The notes under the pieces: model-generated | Told to the model about the DNA's origin: nothing | Seen by the model: only the letters and a program-made list of their open reading frames with translations | The model's database searches: none | Translations under genes and position numbers: made by a program | Part shown: positions 1 to 10,618 of the stretch, piece after piece | How positions within the stretch are numbered: position 1 is the first letter of the stretch | Layout: each line of letters opens with the position of its first letter | From: Golubevia sp. BC0850 | Lineage: Eukaryota; Basidiomycota; Exobasidiomycetes; Golubeviales; Golubeviaceae | DNA: 64,000 bases | Assembly: GCA_012976225.1 (NCBI GenBank) | Contig: JAAVVG010000015.1 | Coordinates: 620,001 to 684,000, forward strand | Direction of reading: 5' to 3'

Positions 1-247
1 TTTTTCACCCCGAGTTTCCGATAGCCGATGATGAATCGATGAAGAATTGAAGATGCTACAAGACTCAAGAGAAGAAAGAAAAAATTTGAAGGTCCTCTTC
101 TTCCTCAGCCTCCCTTCCCCATTTGAGCTTTGTTCTCATTTCTTCTGATTTTCAATCACTCACTTCACTCTCATCCAAAGGGGACTGGGAGATCAAGATC
201 AAGCCTACATAGCGATTAGCAAGTGCACCACTCTCGACCGTTGTCCA

Positions 248-1836
248 ATGATGGATCAAGATTCAAAAACAAGTCAACCCGAAACTCGCGAGGGAAGACC
301 ACTGACCAATATCGATGCCCTACCGGGAGAATTGACAGCACAAGTAGTAGAACAAGTCAGAAGTTGGACGTTGGTGGAGGATGATGAAGAGAGAGAAGAG
401 ATGAGGTCGTGAGTTGTCACCTGTCTGACAATTCCCTTGATCCCCCTGTTCTTTGCCCAATGACTGACTTACCTGTCTCTGCGTTTTTTTTCCTTTAGCT
501 TGAGAGATTTGACTCTCAGAGCCTTGTCCCTGACGTCCAGATCAGGCTATCAAAGTTACTATCCCTCTCTCATCAGAAACCTCAGCCTCTTCCCATCTCA
601 CTTGACTGCCTTCTTTCAAGTCTTGGAAAGAGATGTGGATTCTGGACCGCAGGTTAAGTTGCTGACTCTTTGGCATTCAACAGACGACTCCGAGAATCAA
701 GTTTCTATTCCTCTTTCTCAACTGGACTCGCTGGTCTCTTCAAACTCAAATCAATACCACTCTTACAATGCAGTGCCTCGTTCAGGACGTAAGCTCTACC
801 GAGATAGAGCAGTGAAGAATGCCGTGAAGACCTTCTTCAGCAAGATTCAAAGCCTCCAGACACTAGTAATCTTCTGCCCAAGGGGTGTGGAGCTGCCTTT
901 AGTCGAACGGGTCGGAGGAGTTGAGATTCCTTTCTCTTTCCTTGCCAATTCGCTCAAAAAGATTATTATTAGGAGGGGCATAAATACCGAAGAGAGTCTT
1001 CTTGCCAACAAGGCCATCTGGCTCCTCTGCTTCTGCCCTCTTCTACGTCAAGCCATTCTCAGCATCAATCTCACGACTAAATCAGAATCCTTTCTGGAAG
1101 AGTACCACGGGGCTTTCAGAGGTTTATCGAGGATTGTAGACTTAGCTCTAGAAGTTTACTTCGCTCACGTTCAGTCAGACAGAAGCACTTGGTGGGGATT
1201 GCCTTGGGAAAATCGGAGGAGTTGGAGACTGAAACTCGAAAGTCAGACGCTATCGGAAACCTTTCATCGGTTACAAAGGAGCGCAGATCTTTGGAGGTCC
1301 GTTTGACTCGGTCAGGAAGATAGGAAGACCAATCTCGTGTCACCTCAGAGTCTCTTTCTGTCCTGTTGGAAAGATCGCAGGAGACCTTGAATCACACAAG
1401 AATGATGGGGTTCGATTGGATTCCAGAGCCTATGCTGGTTGACCACAGTCTCTTCAAACAGGTCAAATTTATCTGCTTAGATTGCCATTCTTTAGATATA
1501 CTTTCATCTAGACCTCAGCAGCAACTCCCATCAAGCCTAAACGTCAACTACTTCCCTCTTTACGCCTTGGATAACTCCCAATCTCAAAACTGGGAATACG
1601 AAGAAGATACCCTTCTGACGCATATTCTCACTTCAAGACACATTCCAAATCTCAAGGCGGTGGGAGTTCCGATGGGTTGCTGGGGCCATGGCTACGAAGA
1701 AGCTGCATCTACTAGAAGCAAGGAGCTTTGGATGGAGAGAAGAAAAGGGTTGCAAGACTTTGAGATGTTCAAAATTGGCAGGGTCTTGCTGAGGCTTTTG
1801 AAGCCGAGAGAAATTCGTGAGTTGCAAAGATGCTAA
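248..1836 (+). pseudogene. F-box-like family gene, copy 1 (probably decaying)
   Basis: Exon 1 (248-408) encodes an N-terminus containing NIDALPGELTAQVVEQVRSW, which resembles a short F-box-like helix. A canonical 90 nt intron (409-498) follows. The main exon runs to a stop at 1306. A second open stretch in another frame (about 1324-1836) carries the family C-terminus. The two parts join in frame only if a 50 nt GT-AG intron at 1301-1350 is real; otherwise this is a frameshift. The protein is paralogous to the loci at 18247-20124 (-) and 60218-61758 (+): all share the start motif, a RD-x-x-L-x-A-L segment, a PWEN-x-x-SW block and an RERLEG/RKGL C-terminus. No known enzyme domain is visible. 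Function is unknown; an LRR/F-box substrate adaptor is a guess from the N-terminal motif and leucine-rich body. Confidence 0.6.
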
Positions 1837-2121
1837 ACTCTGAGCCCTTCAAATTCATGAGTTCAACAAGAGAGCCTGTGACACTAAAAGCTTAGAAGCT
1901 TGGAGAATCTCTGAGTCATGATGATGATTTTTCGGCAAAGCTGAAATCAAAGAGAGCTATCGATACGTCAGGAGCAGGATCAGTCGAGAGTGGGAACCAA
2001 ATGATTGTAATTTAGCTCAAACTTGAGAGAAAAGAACAATTGTTCAAACCTCGACTTCCCAATATTTTACTAGCTAAACTTGTTTCTCTTTTGTCACTCC
2101 CTTTACCTCTCCATCTCACAG
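1837..2121. other. Intergenic stretch before the cytochrome c exon fragment
   Basis: No gene seen. The last ~40 bases are pyrimidine-rich and end in a good 3' splice site (CTCACAG at 2115-2121) directly in front of the cytochrome c exon, as if an intron had been carried along with it. Confidence 0.4.
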
Positions 2122-2211
2122 AAATACATTCCAGGAACCAAGACGGTTTTCGCTGGACTCAAGAAGGAGAAGGACAGAAATGACCTTATCACTGGATCCG
2201 TGAGGAGGTAA
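2122..2211 (+). pseudogene. Orphan last-exon fragment of a cytochrome c gene
   Basis: Directly after a perfect acceptor (AG at 2120-2121) the frame reads [20 protein letters not shown] followed by DLITGSVRR and a stop at 2209. KYIPGTKM-x-F-x-GLKK-x-DR-x-DL is the near-invariant C-terminal signature of mitochondrial cytochrome c; fungal homologues normally end in a helix like DLVTYLREETK. The residues after DLIT do not match that helix. I find no haem-binding CxxCH exon or other cytochrome c sequence upstream. This looks like one duplicated exon with part of its upstream intron, stranded next to the F-box-like pseudogene. An alternative donor (GTAAGT at 2208) could continue into an unrecognised exon. 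The functional gene is presumably elsewhere. Confidence 0.75.
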
Positions 2212-2860
2212 GTTTCTCACTCGACCTGAACTTTATTCCACGTCTGCCCAGCTCTTCCGAAAATCCGAGTCCTTCAGCAGCTTGATTTCCCATTCGATGT
2301 GACGCTCCTCAGCTTACTTGAACCTCCCCGACATCTCTCTTCTTTCCCTCTTTTTCTTCTCTCAGATCTAGTAGAGTCTCCTATAACTTTCCCTATTAGA
2401 CACAGAAATTGGTTGTTCGATAGATATGACGATGCGTTCGTTAGAGCTTCGGTGGAGTCGGTGTTTTCTACTCCTAGAGATACAAACTTCCCAGTCGCAG
2501 CTCCCTCTTCCTTTCCTCATCTATTGCTTTCTCTTCAACTATAACTGTGCTGATCGCTCTTTTGTCCTTCCAGGAGGAAAAGGAGACCAATCTTAGATTA
2601 GTTCCCCAAGCCCAACCATCAAGCAAACCTACCTGCTAATTCTAGAGTCTTCCTTCTTGATGACGTCAGAAAATGAAAATCTGGAAATGCATCTGCAGAT
2701 ACCATCTCCGCGCGAAAAGACCGAGTCAAAGGGAACGTCGATCCCGCTGCGGGTCTGAGCTCGATCACGGCTAGCTGATTCCGTTCGAGGCTTCAACATC
2801 CCTTAAAACCCTCTTCTTTCTCTCCTCTTCTCCTTCAAATCATCTTCACCTCAAACATAA
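2212..2860. other. Uncertain coding remnants and promoter of the next gene
   Basis: On the + strand an open stretch around 2370-2500 includes HRNWLFDRYDDAFVRASVES, which looks coding in composition, and is followed by an acceptor-like CCTTCCAG near 2573. I cannot assign it to a family. The final ~100 bases are CT-rich leader sequence in front of the small membrane protein at 2861. Confidence 0.25.
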
Positions 2861-3061
2861 ATGTTCGAATCAATCCTAGAACTTTCAAATCCATTCATCT
2901 TCCTTCCAGCACTAGTCTTCACTCTAATCTTCATCTACGCTTTGATTTTGGAACTCAAGAATCAAGCTAAAGTAGTTCGTCAAAAAAGCGAGGACAAGAA
3001 ATACGGCCTGCCTGAGAGTTATCATCATTTGGATCAGAGATATCTAGGCAGAGAAGTTTAG
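2861..3061 (+). CDS. Small single-pass membrane protein (66 aa), unknown function
   Basis: A single-exon 66-residue reading frame starts with ATG after a long CT-rich leader that resembles a fungal core promoter. Residues about 12-33 form one strongly hydrophobic segment (FIFLPALVFTLIFIYALIL), followed by a charged tail with several Lys and Arg. This is the layout of a tail-in-cytosol or mitochondrial small integral membrane protein. There is no cleavable signal peptide pattern. I do not recognise the family. The reading frame could be spurious, but the leader, the clean hydrophobic helix and the polar tail favour a real small gene. Confidence 0.5.
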   Translation: MFESILELSNPFIFLPALVFTLIFIYALILELKNQAKVVRQKSEDKKYGLPESYHHLDQRYLGREV

Positions 3062-4034
3062 GAGAGGAGAGAATGGTGAGTTTGGGTTGGATCGAGTATA
3101 GCGGTGTAGAAGTCACTCTTGCTTACGACAAGAATTCCATCCTATTTTCTCGCTCAGATTCATGTCAAACAGGCTAGAGAAATGACTCGAGCCAGCTTAT
3201 GTATCACCACTCCCAAATTGCACATTCCCCTTTAGTTCCGATAGTCATCTCTTCGAATTGATAGCTCAACCTGAGAATCCTCCTCGCAAACGCATTCTTA
3301 CAATTATTCGTGTTTCTCATACCTTCATTTCCTTGTACTCTTATTTAGTCATTGATATTGTTGATTCCGCTTGATTTACCTCATGGCAGTTGAGAGAGTC
3401 TACTTTGACCAAAGTGTTCCAGTAATCGCCACCGACTCCTCCAGTCCTTCGAACGCAAATCCCAAAAATACAAACGACTAAGATTTGTTTCAAGGAAGAT
3501 GAGAAATTGCAACAACCAACCCGGAAAAGTGTGAAATTACAAGTACAGAGAAGAGCGAAGTAACAGGAAGAAGATTTGAAGTGGGGAAAGAAGTGAGTGA
3601 AAGGAGAAGGGCAAACGAAAAGTTATCGAAACAGGTAAGCACAGAGGAAAAGCGTGAGAGAAGACATAATAACCGAAGTCTCGGAAAGGAAGGAAGAGAG
3701 GAGAATCACAGATGAACTTTGACAATCGTAGTCCTGAATGAGAATGGAAGACTTAGAATAGACTTGATGTTGCATTGCTGAATTGGGCTTGCATTTGCGC
3801 TTGAAGATTGGGTGCGAAGTTCTTTGAGGATAGGAAGTTTGCACTTGATAGAGATGAGTTGGTAGAACTAACTGGTTCTGGAAGCTTAGAGACTTTGATT
3901 AGGTGGGAGTGAATGAAAATGGCGAAGATTTGAAAGGTTGAAGAGCATTTCCGTTCCAAACATTTGAAGCTTTGAAGTTTTGAGATTTGGAAGAAACCAA
4001 AGAATTGAAGCTTTTGAAGAGAGCAGAATTTGCT
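3062..4034. other. Intergenic region, no gene recognised
   Basis: About 970 bases between the small membrane protein (+) and the end of the bHLH gene (-). It probably holds both 3' UTRs. The part from 3500 is purine-rich on the + strand. Open stretches on the minus strand here lack protein-like composition. Confidence 0.5.
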
Positions 4035-6935
4035 TCATTCCATAACTTCATCCTCACTCTCCTCCACTCCCTCTTCATCATCCTCCTCCTTTTCTTTCTG
4101 AATTTCAGCCTGTTTCTTCCTCCTTGTATTCCTAGTAGAAGTTGAGCTTGCAGCAACTGAGTTCGTCTCTGTTTCTTCTCCCTTAGCTTTCCCGTCTTTG
4201 ATCTTAGTTTCCTTTTTTCCAGCACCAGTAGTTGAAGTCTTTCCTTTCCCACCTTTCAAACTCGACTTGGTGACAGCTTTCTCAGAGAAATCAGAAGTTT
4301 CAGGAAGAGTGATATCAGCACCATAAGATTTGGCAACTTTGACTTGAGCGTGAGATCTTCTTGCTAGTAGTTCACGATGATGTTCTAGCTGTTGACGTAG
4401 AAATTCGACGGCTGTGGTAAAGGGAGGAAGAGGGAAGAAAGGGAAATAGAGAAAGGGGGAGGGGGCGGGAAAGATTAGCACGCAAAGTTCCTTCAGGATC
4501 CATTTCCTCGCGAATGAGGGTTGCGCTGGCCTTCCATTCTTCGGCGAACAAGGGAATCACTCACATTTCATCAAAACAATCCCCTCACTTCTAGGGCCAG
4601 CTCTACCATCCATTTTCTCATCTCCATCGTTTCCATTTCCATTCGGACTTCCATCCTCATTCGCATTTCCCTTTCCTTTCGTTTTCTTTCCTTTCCCATC
4701 TTCATCTTCCTCCTCGTTCTTGACACCAGTGCCAGTCCCACTAGCCGTTGCCAATCCAGTAAAAGCCATCCCACCTCTCCTTCCCCCACCGACTTTCTTC
4801 TCCTTCTCCAGAGCTTCCCTAAGAGGAGGAATGATATTACAAAGCAATTCATAACCTTTTCTAATGTTGGCTCTTCTTTTCTGTTCACTTGCGATATGAT
4901 TAGCTTTCTTTTCAGCTTCTGTTAGAAGAGCTGGTTTTTCTTTATCTCCATTCCTTTCTTTCCCTTTTCCTTTCTCTTTCTTTTCATTCCCAATTGGATT
5001 GTTCTGATTCTTGATTTTCAAATCTTCTAGATGAGGTTGTCTTTTATCAAAAGTTGTAGTCCAAAAAAGATTCTCTAATTCAGTGGGCAATAAGCCTCTG
5101 CCTCTTTCTGGATCTATTGAAATTGGCTTTAAAGATGGACCACCATCATATCCTTCTCCCAGAGTTGAATTTTGAGAGTAAGACATTAGAGACCAAGAGG
5201 TAGGGATTTGATTTGAAGCAGATTGAAAGGAATTTGAGGTAGAGTTGTTATTCTGTTGAGAATTAGGAGACAAAGATCTTCTTTTCCCGCTCCTTTCTTC
5301 ACCTTCTGAACTCTTTCCATTCTGATTTCCTTTCCTTTTATTGCTGAAGGATTCCCCTTGACCTTCAAATCCATCTTTCATTTCAACATCATCCCCACCT
5401 ACTTCTCCATGACTTCTCTTAGGAGTTGCAGGTTTTGAAGAAGGATTTGAAGAAGAAGGAAAAGTGTGAACACTTGGAAAGGATAGACCCAGCATACTCA
5501 AATCTTTAGAGGTCCCAGAATCAGCAGTAGTTGCAGAACCCGATGGATTTTGAGGATGACCATTAGACATTGAGCTACTCGTCCGATTTTGACTTGTCGC
5601 GTTCATTCCCTGATTTGAATTCTGTTTCATTTTCATATTCCTACCATTCCCAGTAGGTTGTGGGGTAATCATTTCAACTCCTCCTTCGAATCCATCTCCG
5701 TCTCTATTCCCATTTCCATTCCCATTTCCACTGCCAGATCCAGAGGCAGAAGTCCCCGAGCTCACACTCCCAGTCCTATTTCCATCTTGTCTTTGAACTT
5801 GAAATTCTTGATGATCTTCAACTACACTTGCGGTGTTCAACGGCAGATGATTACTATTGATATAACCAGCTAAAGAATGTCTTCTCAAATGATCTTCTCC
5901 CATTTCTCCAACTGCTGTTCCTCCTACTGCAGATCCGACATGAAGGAATGGGTTCACCATATGTCGATTCCTCGGAATAGAATTTGAATCGCCTGAATGA
6001 TTTGAAGTAGTGGTGTTCTGAGAACTTGAGCTCTCAGCTCTAGCTCTATTCCCTCCCACGAATTTCATGGATTCAGATTGTAAGAAGTTTAATTGTTCCA
6101 TTTGCCATTGTTGCCCATAGGCCGAATTAGGAGTTTGATAAGATTGTGGAATTGGCGGGATCGAGGAAGTTGCAGTTGGAGATGAAGACCAAGGATAGGT
6201 CGGTTGAGATTGACTTGGATGAAAAGGATGTTGAAAATGAGGAGCAGATTGAAGATGAGAATTTGAATTGCTTAATTGATGCTGATGATTAGATTGTTGT
6301 GGGTAATCGTTCCAAGTTGCAGAACCTAAAGAGTTATGCCTTGAATGTGGATTGAAAGAGTGAGGGGAAGAGGAAGAGTTAGGATGACTAGTTGGAGGTG
6401 ACATTGAAGAAGAATGATGAGCAAAAGTAGGTTGAGGGAATGAATTTGTCGTTGTCGTTGATGAATGATCGAATGAATTGTTGAGGAAAGGAGATTGAGA
6501 TTGAGTAGGTTGATGAGTTGAAGGTGAAGAATTAGAGTTAGGTGACCTACTACTATTACTATTAGATCCACTCCCTGCTCCTCCACTTGTTGGTCTCAAA
6601 TGATGTGAAGGCATGAAATGTTGATTGCTCTGATTCTGAAGATAATTAGCTTGAGCTACTTGAGGTTGAACTTGACCGAATCCATCCCAGCTACTTCCAA
6701 TTCCACTTCCACTACCGACAGGATTCGGATGATTCAAACCACCTGGTAATAGACTTGGAACTTTGAAACCACCATTACCAACAGTGAATGGATCGAATGA
6801 ATCGACCGAATGGAAAGAATCTCTCATAAACTTGGATTCATCTTCGGAGAATAGAGATGAAGAAGTTGGAGAGGATGATGCTAAAGTTGAAGTTGAAGTT
6901 GAACTGGTTGGAGGCGATTTGATGGTAGTGCTCAT
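4035..6935 (-). CDS. bHLH transcription factor with Ser/Asn-rich N-terminus (INO4/Mlx-like)
   Basis: Exons complement(4565-6935) and complement(4035-4411) with one GTGAGT...CCACAG intron give a 915-residue protein. Residues ~680-708 hold the basic region and helix 1 (HIASEQKRRANIRKGYELL, then NIIPPLREAL). Helix 2 begins with RSEGIVLMK at ~783-791, and the intron falls exactly after this K; the reading continues as SVEFLRQQLEHHRELLARR. The E in ASEQKRR and the following Arg pair are the expected E-box contacts. Helices 1 and 2 are separated by a loop of about 70 residues rich in Gly, Lys, Glu and Asn, far longer than usual. The N-terminal ~650 residues are Ser/Asn/Gln/Pro-rich, as in activation regions. 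The tail is Lys/Glu-rich. Helices and loop placement resemble fungal INO4/Mlx-like factors; the precise orthologue is uncertain. It should act as a nuclear dimer. Confidence 0.85.
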
Positions 6936-8115
6936 ACTAGTCCCTCAGCTGAATTGCATTAGAAGAATAGAAGAAGAAGTAGAAGAAGGATAGAAAGCAG
7001 AAAAAGGGAAGATCGGAAGGGAGAAAGTGCGGGGAGAGGAAAGGACAAGTTGTCGCGTTTTCTTGAGCTTCCCAAGCCGTGGCCGAATCTGGAGTTGAGC
7101 GGGACAACGTTGGAAGCGCACACCTCTCTCCTGCCATAGAAATCGGTTTTCTCCAGTAGGTTTTCTCACTTTCTGAATCCCAATCTTATTTCTTGAATTC
7201 GAATCGAACCTCGGTTAGGGCGTTTTTTGGAGCTCCACTAAAAAACAAAACTCATCGTGTGACTGACAGATTGACGCAACCGAGACCCCCTACTTACATG
7301 GCATAGGCCCCCTTGCCATGGACCAAAAGTGTTTTGTTGAAGACTCAAATTTTCATTGAAAGAACCAGGACATTCTCTAAAGGAGAGAAAGAGAGAGAGA
7401 TCCACCCTGCGGGCAGAGAAGGAGAAGTTGGGTTTGGAAGGGAAGGGGCCTTGAGGTTGTTTGAAGCCTGGGTCGGCCGAATAGGAGAAGTCTGATAGTG
7501 AGTTTAAGGTAAAATGGGCTCCAATCCATCAACAGAAGAAGAAAGGAGACTTGAAAGAAGTTTGGGAAGGTCGAGAGGTGAGAAGGACTTCAGGAGAGGG
7601 TTTGAAAAGACAGATCCAATCTGTTCCGCAAGGCCCCCCTTTACATCATATGTTTAAGTAGGTGCCCGCAAAGCTTAAGGAATTTTTTAAAATGATTGAA
7701 CAGCAGGAGCTGAAAGCTGATAGAGGTCAAAACAAGACTGTGCGAGTCGGGATCTGCAACGGTCTTGAGAATCGCCACCCACTTCTTATAGTCTTTTTGC
7801 GAAAGTTGATTTTCCTATGCAAACATGTAAGCTGAAGCAGAAGAAGTCTATCGAATGTTAATTTCTACAAGAGGTGAGAGCGATGCAGTAGTGTAAAGTG
7901 AGAGGTAGTGTAAAGTGAGAGAGTGAAGAGTAAATGGGTATCCCTAAAGAACGAAAGGGGACGAAAAAAAGACTTGACAATATCGGAAAGAAAAGGAGAG
8001 AGAAAGCGAAATGAAGCATGAAACAGATTGAAAATTGAAAAGATCACTATTTGTTTGTTGAGGTGGGTTCTGAGATGGCATACCTCTTGAGAAGTTGAGT
8101 CTTGAAGCGAAGTTG
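6936..8115. other. Promoter region of the bHLH gene and 3' flank of the permease
   Basis: About 1.2 kb with no convincing gene. It contains the 5' flank of the bHLH gene (its ATG is at 6935 on the minus strand) and purine-rich stretches near 7380-7500 and 7860-8000. Long upstream regions are common for regulators, but no specific site was identified. Confidence 0.4.
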
Positions 8116-10443
8116 CTACCTAATGTATCTCTTCTCCAACAATCTCAAAGGAACGTAAAGTAGAGAACTAATGATAAGACCTAACTCGAAGCCTAAATCT
8201 CCAGAGTGTTCAGCTATTGGACCTATGAACCATATCTGGAAGGTAAGAAAGAGAAGTCAGGACCTTGAAGGAAAAGTCTGAAAAGAAGTCTCGAAGCAAA
8301 AAAACTCACCTGATCAATACTTGGAACCAACAATCCTAAACTCAAAACGGCACTTCCAATAGCAGCTAATCCTAACGGCAACCTTTTCCAATCGTTCCAA
8401 CTACTTTCATCGTAACTTTCCCATTTCCTTTCTCTGATGATAACATGATCAGCCATTACGACCCCAATAAACAAAGCAGCCCAATAACCCAAAACGGCAG
8501 TGAAATTTGTTAAAGTGTCATAAAACCTACTTGCACCTATGATAGCTAGTGGAAGATAAATAGCAGTTGCCACAATTGGGAAAATAAACCTTGGAATCCT
8601 GTTTAAAGGTGGAAAGAAAACCAAAATTGAACAACTCCAACAATACATTGTTGGAATGATGTTTCCAATAATTGATAATCCTAGAATCACTGTAATGAAT
8701 TTTCCAAATCCTCCAACTCCTCCTGGACCTGAAAGGATTAAATCGAAAAGTTCTCCAATACTTGAATCATAGGCTGAAGACCATGCTGGAATGTCTTGTG
8801 CTGAAATTGAGAATGCTGCTCCAACCATCATCAAAGGACAGGATGATAGGAAGAATCCAAAATAGACTGCGAAGAATAAGGAAAGTGAGGAGGTTGCAGG
8901 AGAGAGATAGAGAGACACATCTGAGGCTAATCCCGCCCAGGAGATTAAGAATCCAGCAACTGAAAGGAGGAAAGGAAGAAAGAGAACGTCGTAAGTCAAT
9001 TTCTCTCTCTCTCTCTCGCAGATGTCTTCATAAGATGAGGTCTAACATCCAACTCACTGACTGATCCCAAACCCAAAACCCCTCTTGCAGTACTTTCTGG
9101 TAAATCTCTGTTGACATGTAATCCTTCACTTCCAGTTCCAGCAACAGCTAATAACACGATAAAAGCCACTAGAACAGGAACGAATAACCACCTTTCCACT
9201 ATATGAACGATTTTGATCCCTGCGAATGCAATCACTAAGGAGACGACTGCCATGATTACGATTCCGACCGTTGGAGAGAGGGAAGCATTTGGTGAAACTG
9301 CAGAGATCAACTGACCTCCTAGAATGGCGTTGAGGATCGTGAAACCCAACATGGTAGCGCAGCTGATAGAGAGAAACAGAAGGGATCAATTCCGAGGATC
9401 TATCTAGATTTTGTTTCGTTCTAGAAGTCATCAGCTCTTGGGGGAATTTCACTTTCAGGTTGGAAGTACTCACTTAAGCAAAGCTATCAGACTCGCACCT
9501 CCAAACCCCCATGAGAACCGTGTATGAACCATTTGTCTCATACCAAGCTTTGGACCGAAAGTACAGAAGTAGGCAGGTGCTAATGAGCAAAGCATGCAGA
9601 AGAATAGGATCGTGAGGAGAGCTCCTTTCATATCCAAGCCGAACGTAGAGGCTAGAGCTCCTGTTGAGAATGATAAGACCTAGAAAGGAAAGGAAAGAAG
9701 GAAATATAAGGATCGAAGATGAAAGAGAAGGCTCTTGGAAAGGTTGAGAAGTTATGGAACCAGGTAGATCCAAGAGAGATGCAACCTTCTTCCTGGATCC
9801 TGCTAAGAGCCGGAACTTGTCTGTAGCTTAGGGATACTAAGTCAGAGCGGATCAGAGATTGGCTGAGGGAACTGGCAACGGGTCTTGTAGCTGGCTAAAG
9901 CTCGGATTCTGGTGGAGAGCCAACCTAGTCAGCTCAGCTCTTGTCTTCTCTGCCTCCTAACATAAGGCCAGAATGCAGTAAGTGCACCATATCTTAATCG
10001 AATGACAATCGACTTGAGAAGCTCAGAACGACATTGAACTTTCTACCACCGCTCATTCCTGTCTTCTCTACCAGCTCATCTCTTCACCACCCTTTGATTA
10101 GTCTCTTTCTATCTGTACTCACATTAGTATTAGCAGAGAACCAAAGTAATCCCACACTCCACCATTTCTTATCATTCCGACTCTGCAAAGGAATGGGTAC
10201 TATTCCAGTTGATTCAACGTGCAACTTTGAAAGCTTTCGATTCAGATCTCGAAAGAAGGGCAGATGTGAATTGTTGCTTGCTAAAGTAGATTGGCCTGAA
10301 TCATCTTTGTCTTCTATCGATTGAGCTTCTAGGTCTGAGGATGAGTCTACCTTAGGTTGAGGTTGAGGTTGAGGTTGATGAGAATCTTCTGGATGGCCAA
10401 GCTCTTTCCAAGAAGTTGTGGGAGATATCGGCGGTTCTGACAT
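8116..10443 (-). CDS. NCS1-family purine-cytosine permease (FCY2-like)
   Basis: Five exons, complement of 8116-8235, 8310-8959, 9058-9362, 9474-9679 and 10123-10443, all phase-consistent, give 533 residues, the normal length for fungal Fcy2-type carriers. Residues ~75-107 read VESTGIVPIPLQSR, then KKWWSVGLLWFSANTN; the next exon continues VLSFSTGALASTFGLD and later FGPKLGMRQMVHTRFSWGF. This is the classic order of NCS1 helices 1-3. Further hydrophobic segments follow up to a short C-terminal tail. The expected role is proton-driven uptake of cytosine, adenine, guanine or related bases at the plasma membrane; substrate cannot be told from sequence alone. Intron 1 is unusually long (443 nt). 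The start lies 175 bp from the degenerate gene on the other strand, so the two share a promoter region. Confidence 0.93.
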
Positions 10444-10618
10444 CTTGAGGATTGAATGAGAGTGTTGCCAATCAGAGATCTAAAGCTTGATCGCTTTATT
10501 TTGAGGTTAGAGCGGAGGACTGTAGGGTGAAAGGGAAGAAGCTTCACAATCTCTGCTGACTCGGAGGTTCTTCTCTCTCCACCCATCTCTCGTCTTCTCT
10601 TCATCTTTGAATTGGAAG

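Noticed and set aside
4521-4925. Plus-strand open frame opposite the bHLH gene
   Set aside because: It mirrors the low-complexity coding strand (Ser/Ile-rich) and has no domain; a shadow frame.
7865-8047. Minus-strand Phe/Leu/Ser-rich frame near 7.9 kb that looks like a membrane helix
   Set aside because: The composition is just the complement of a purine-rich tract; no start context or homology.
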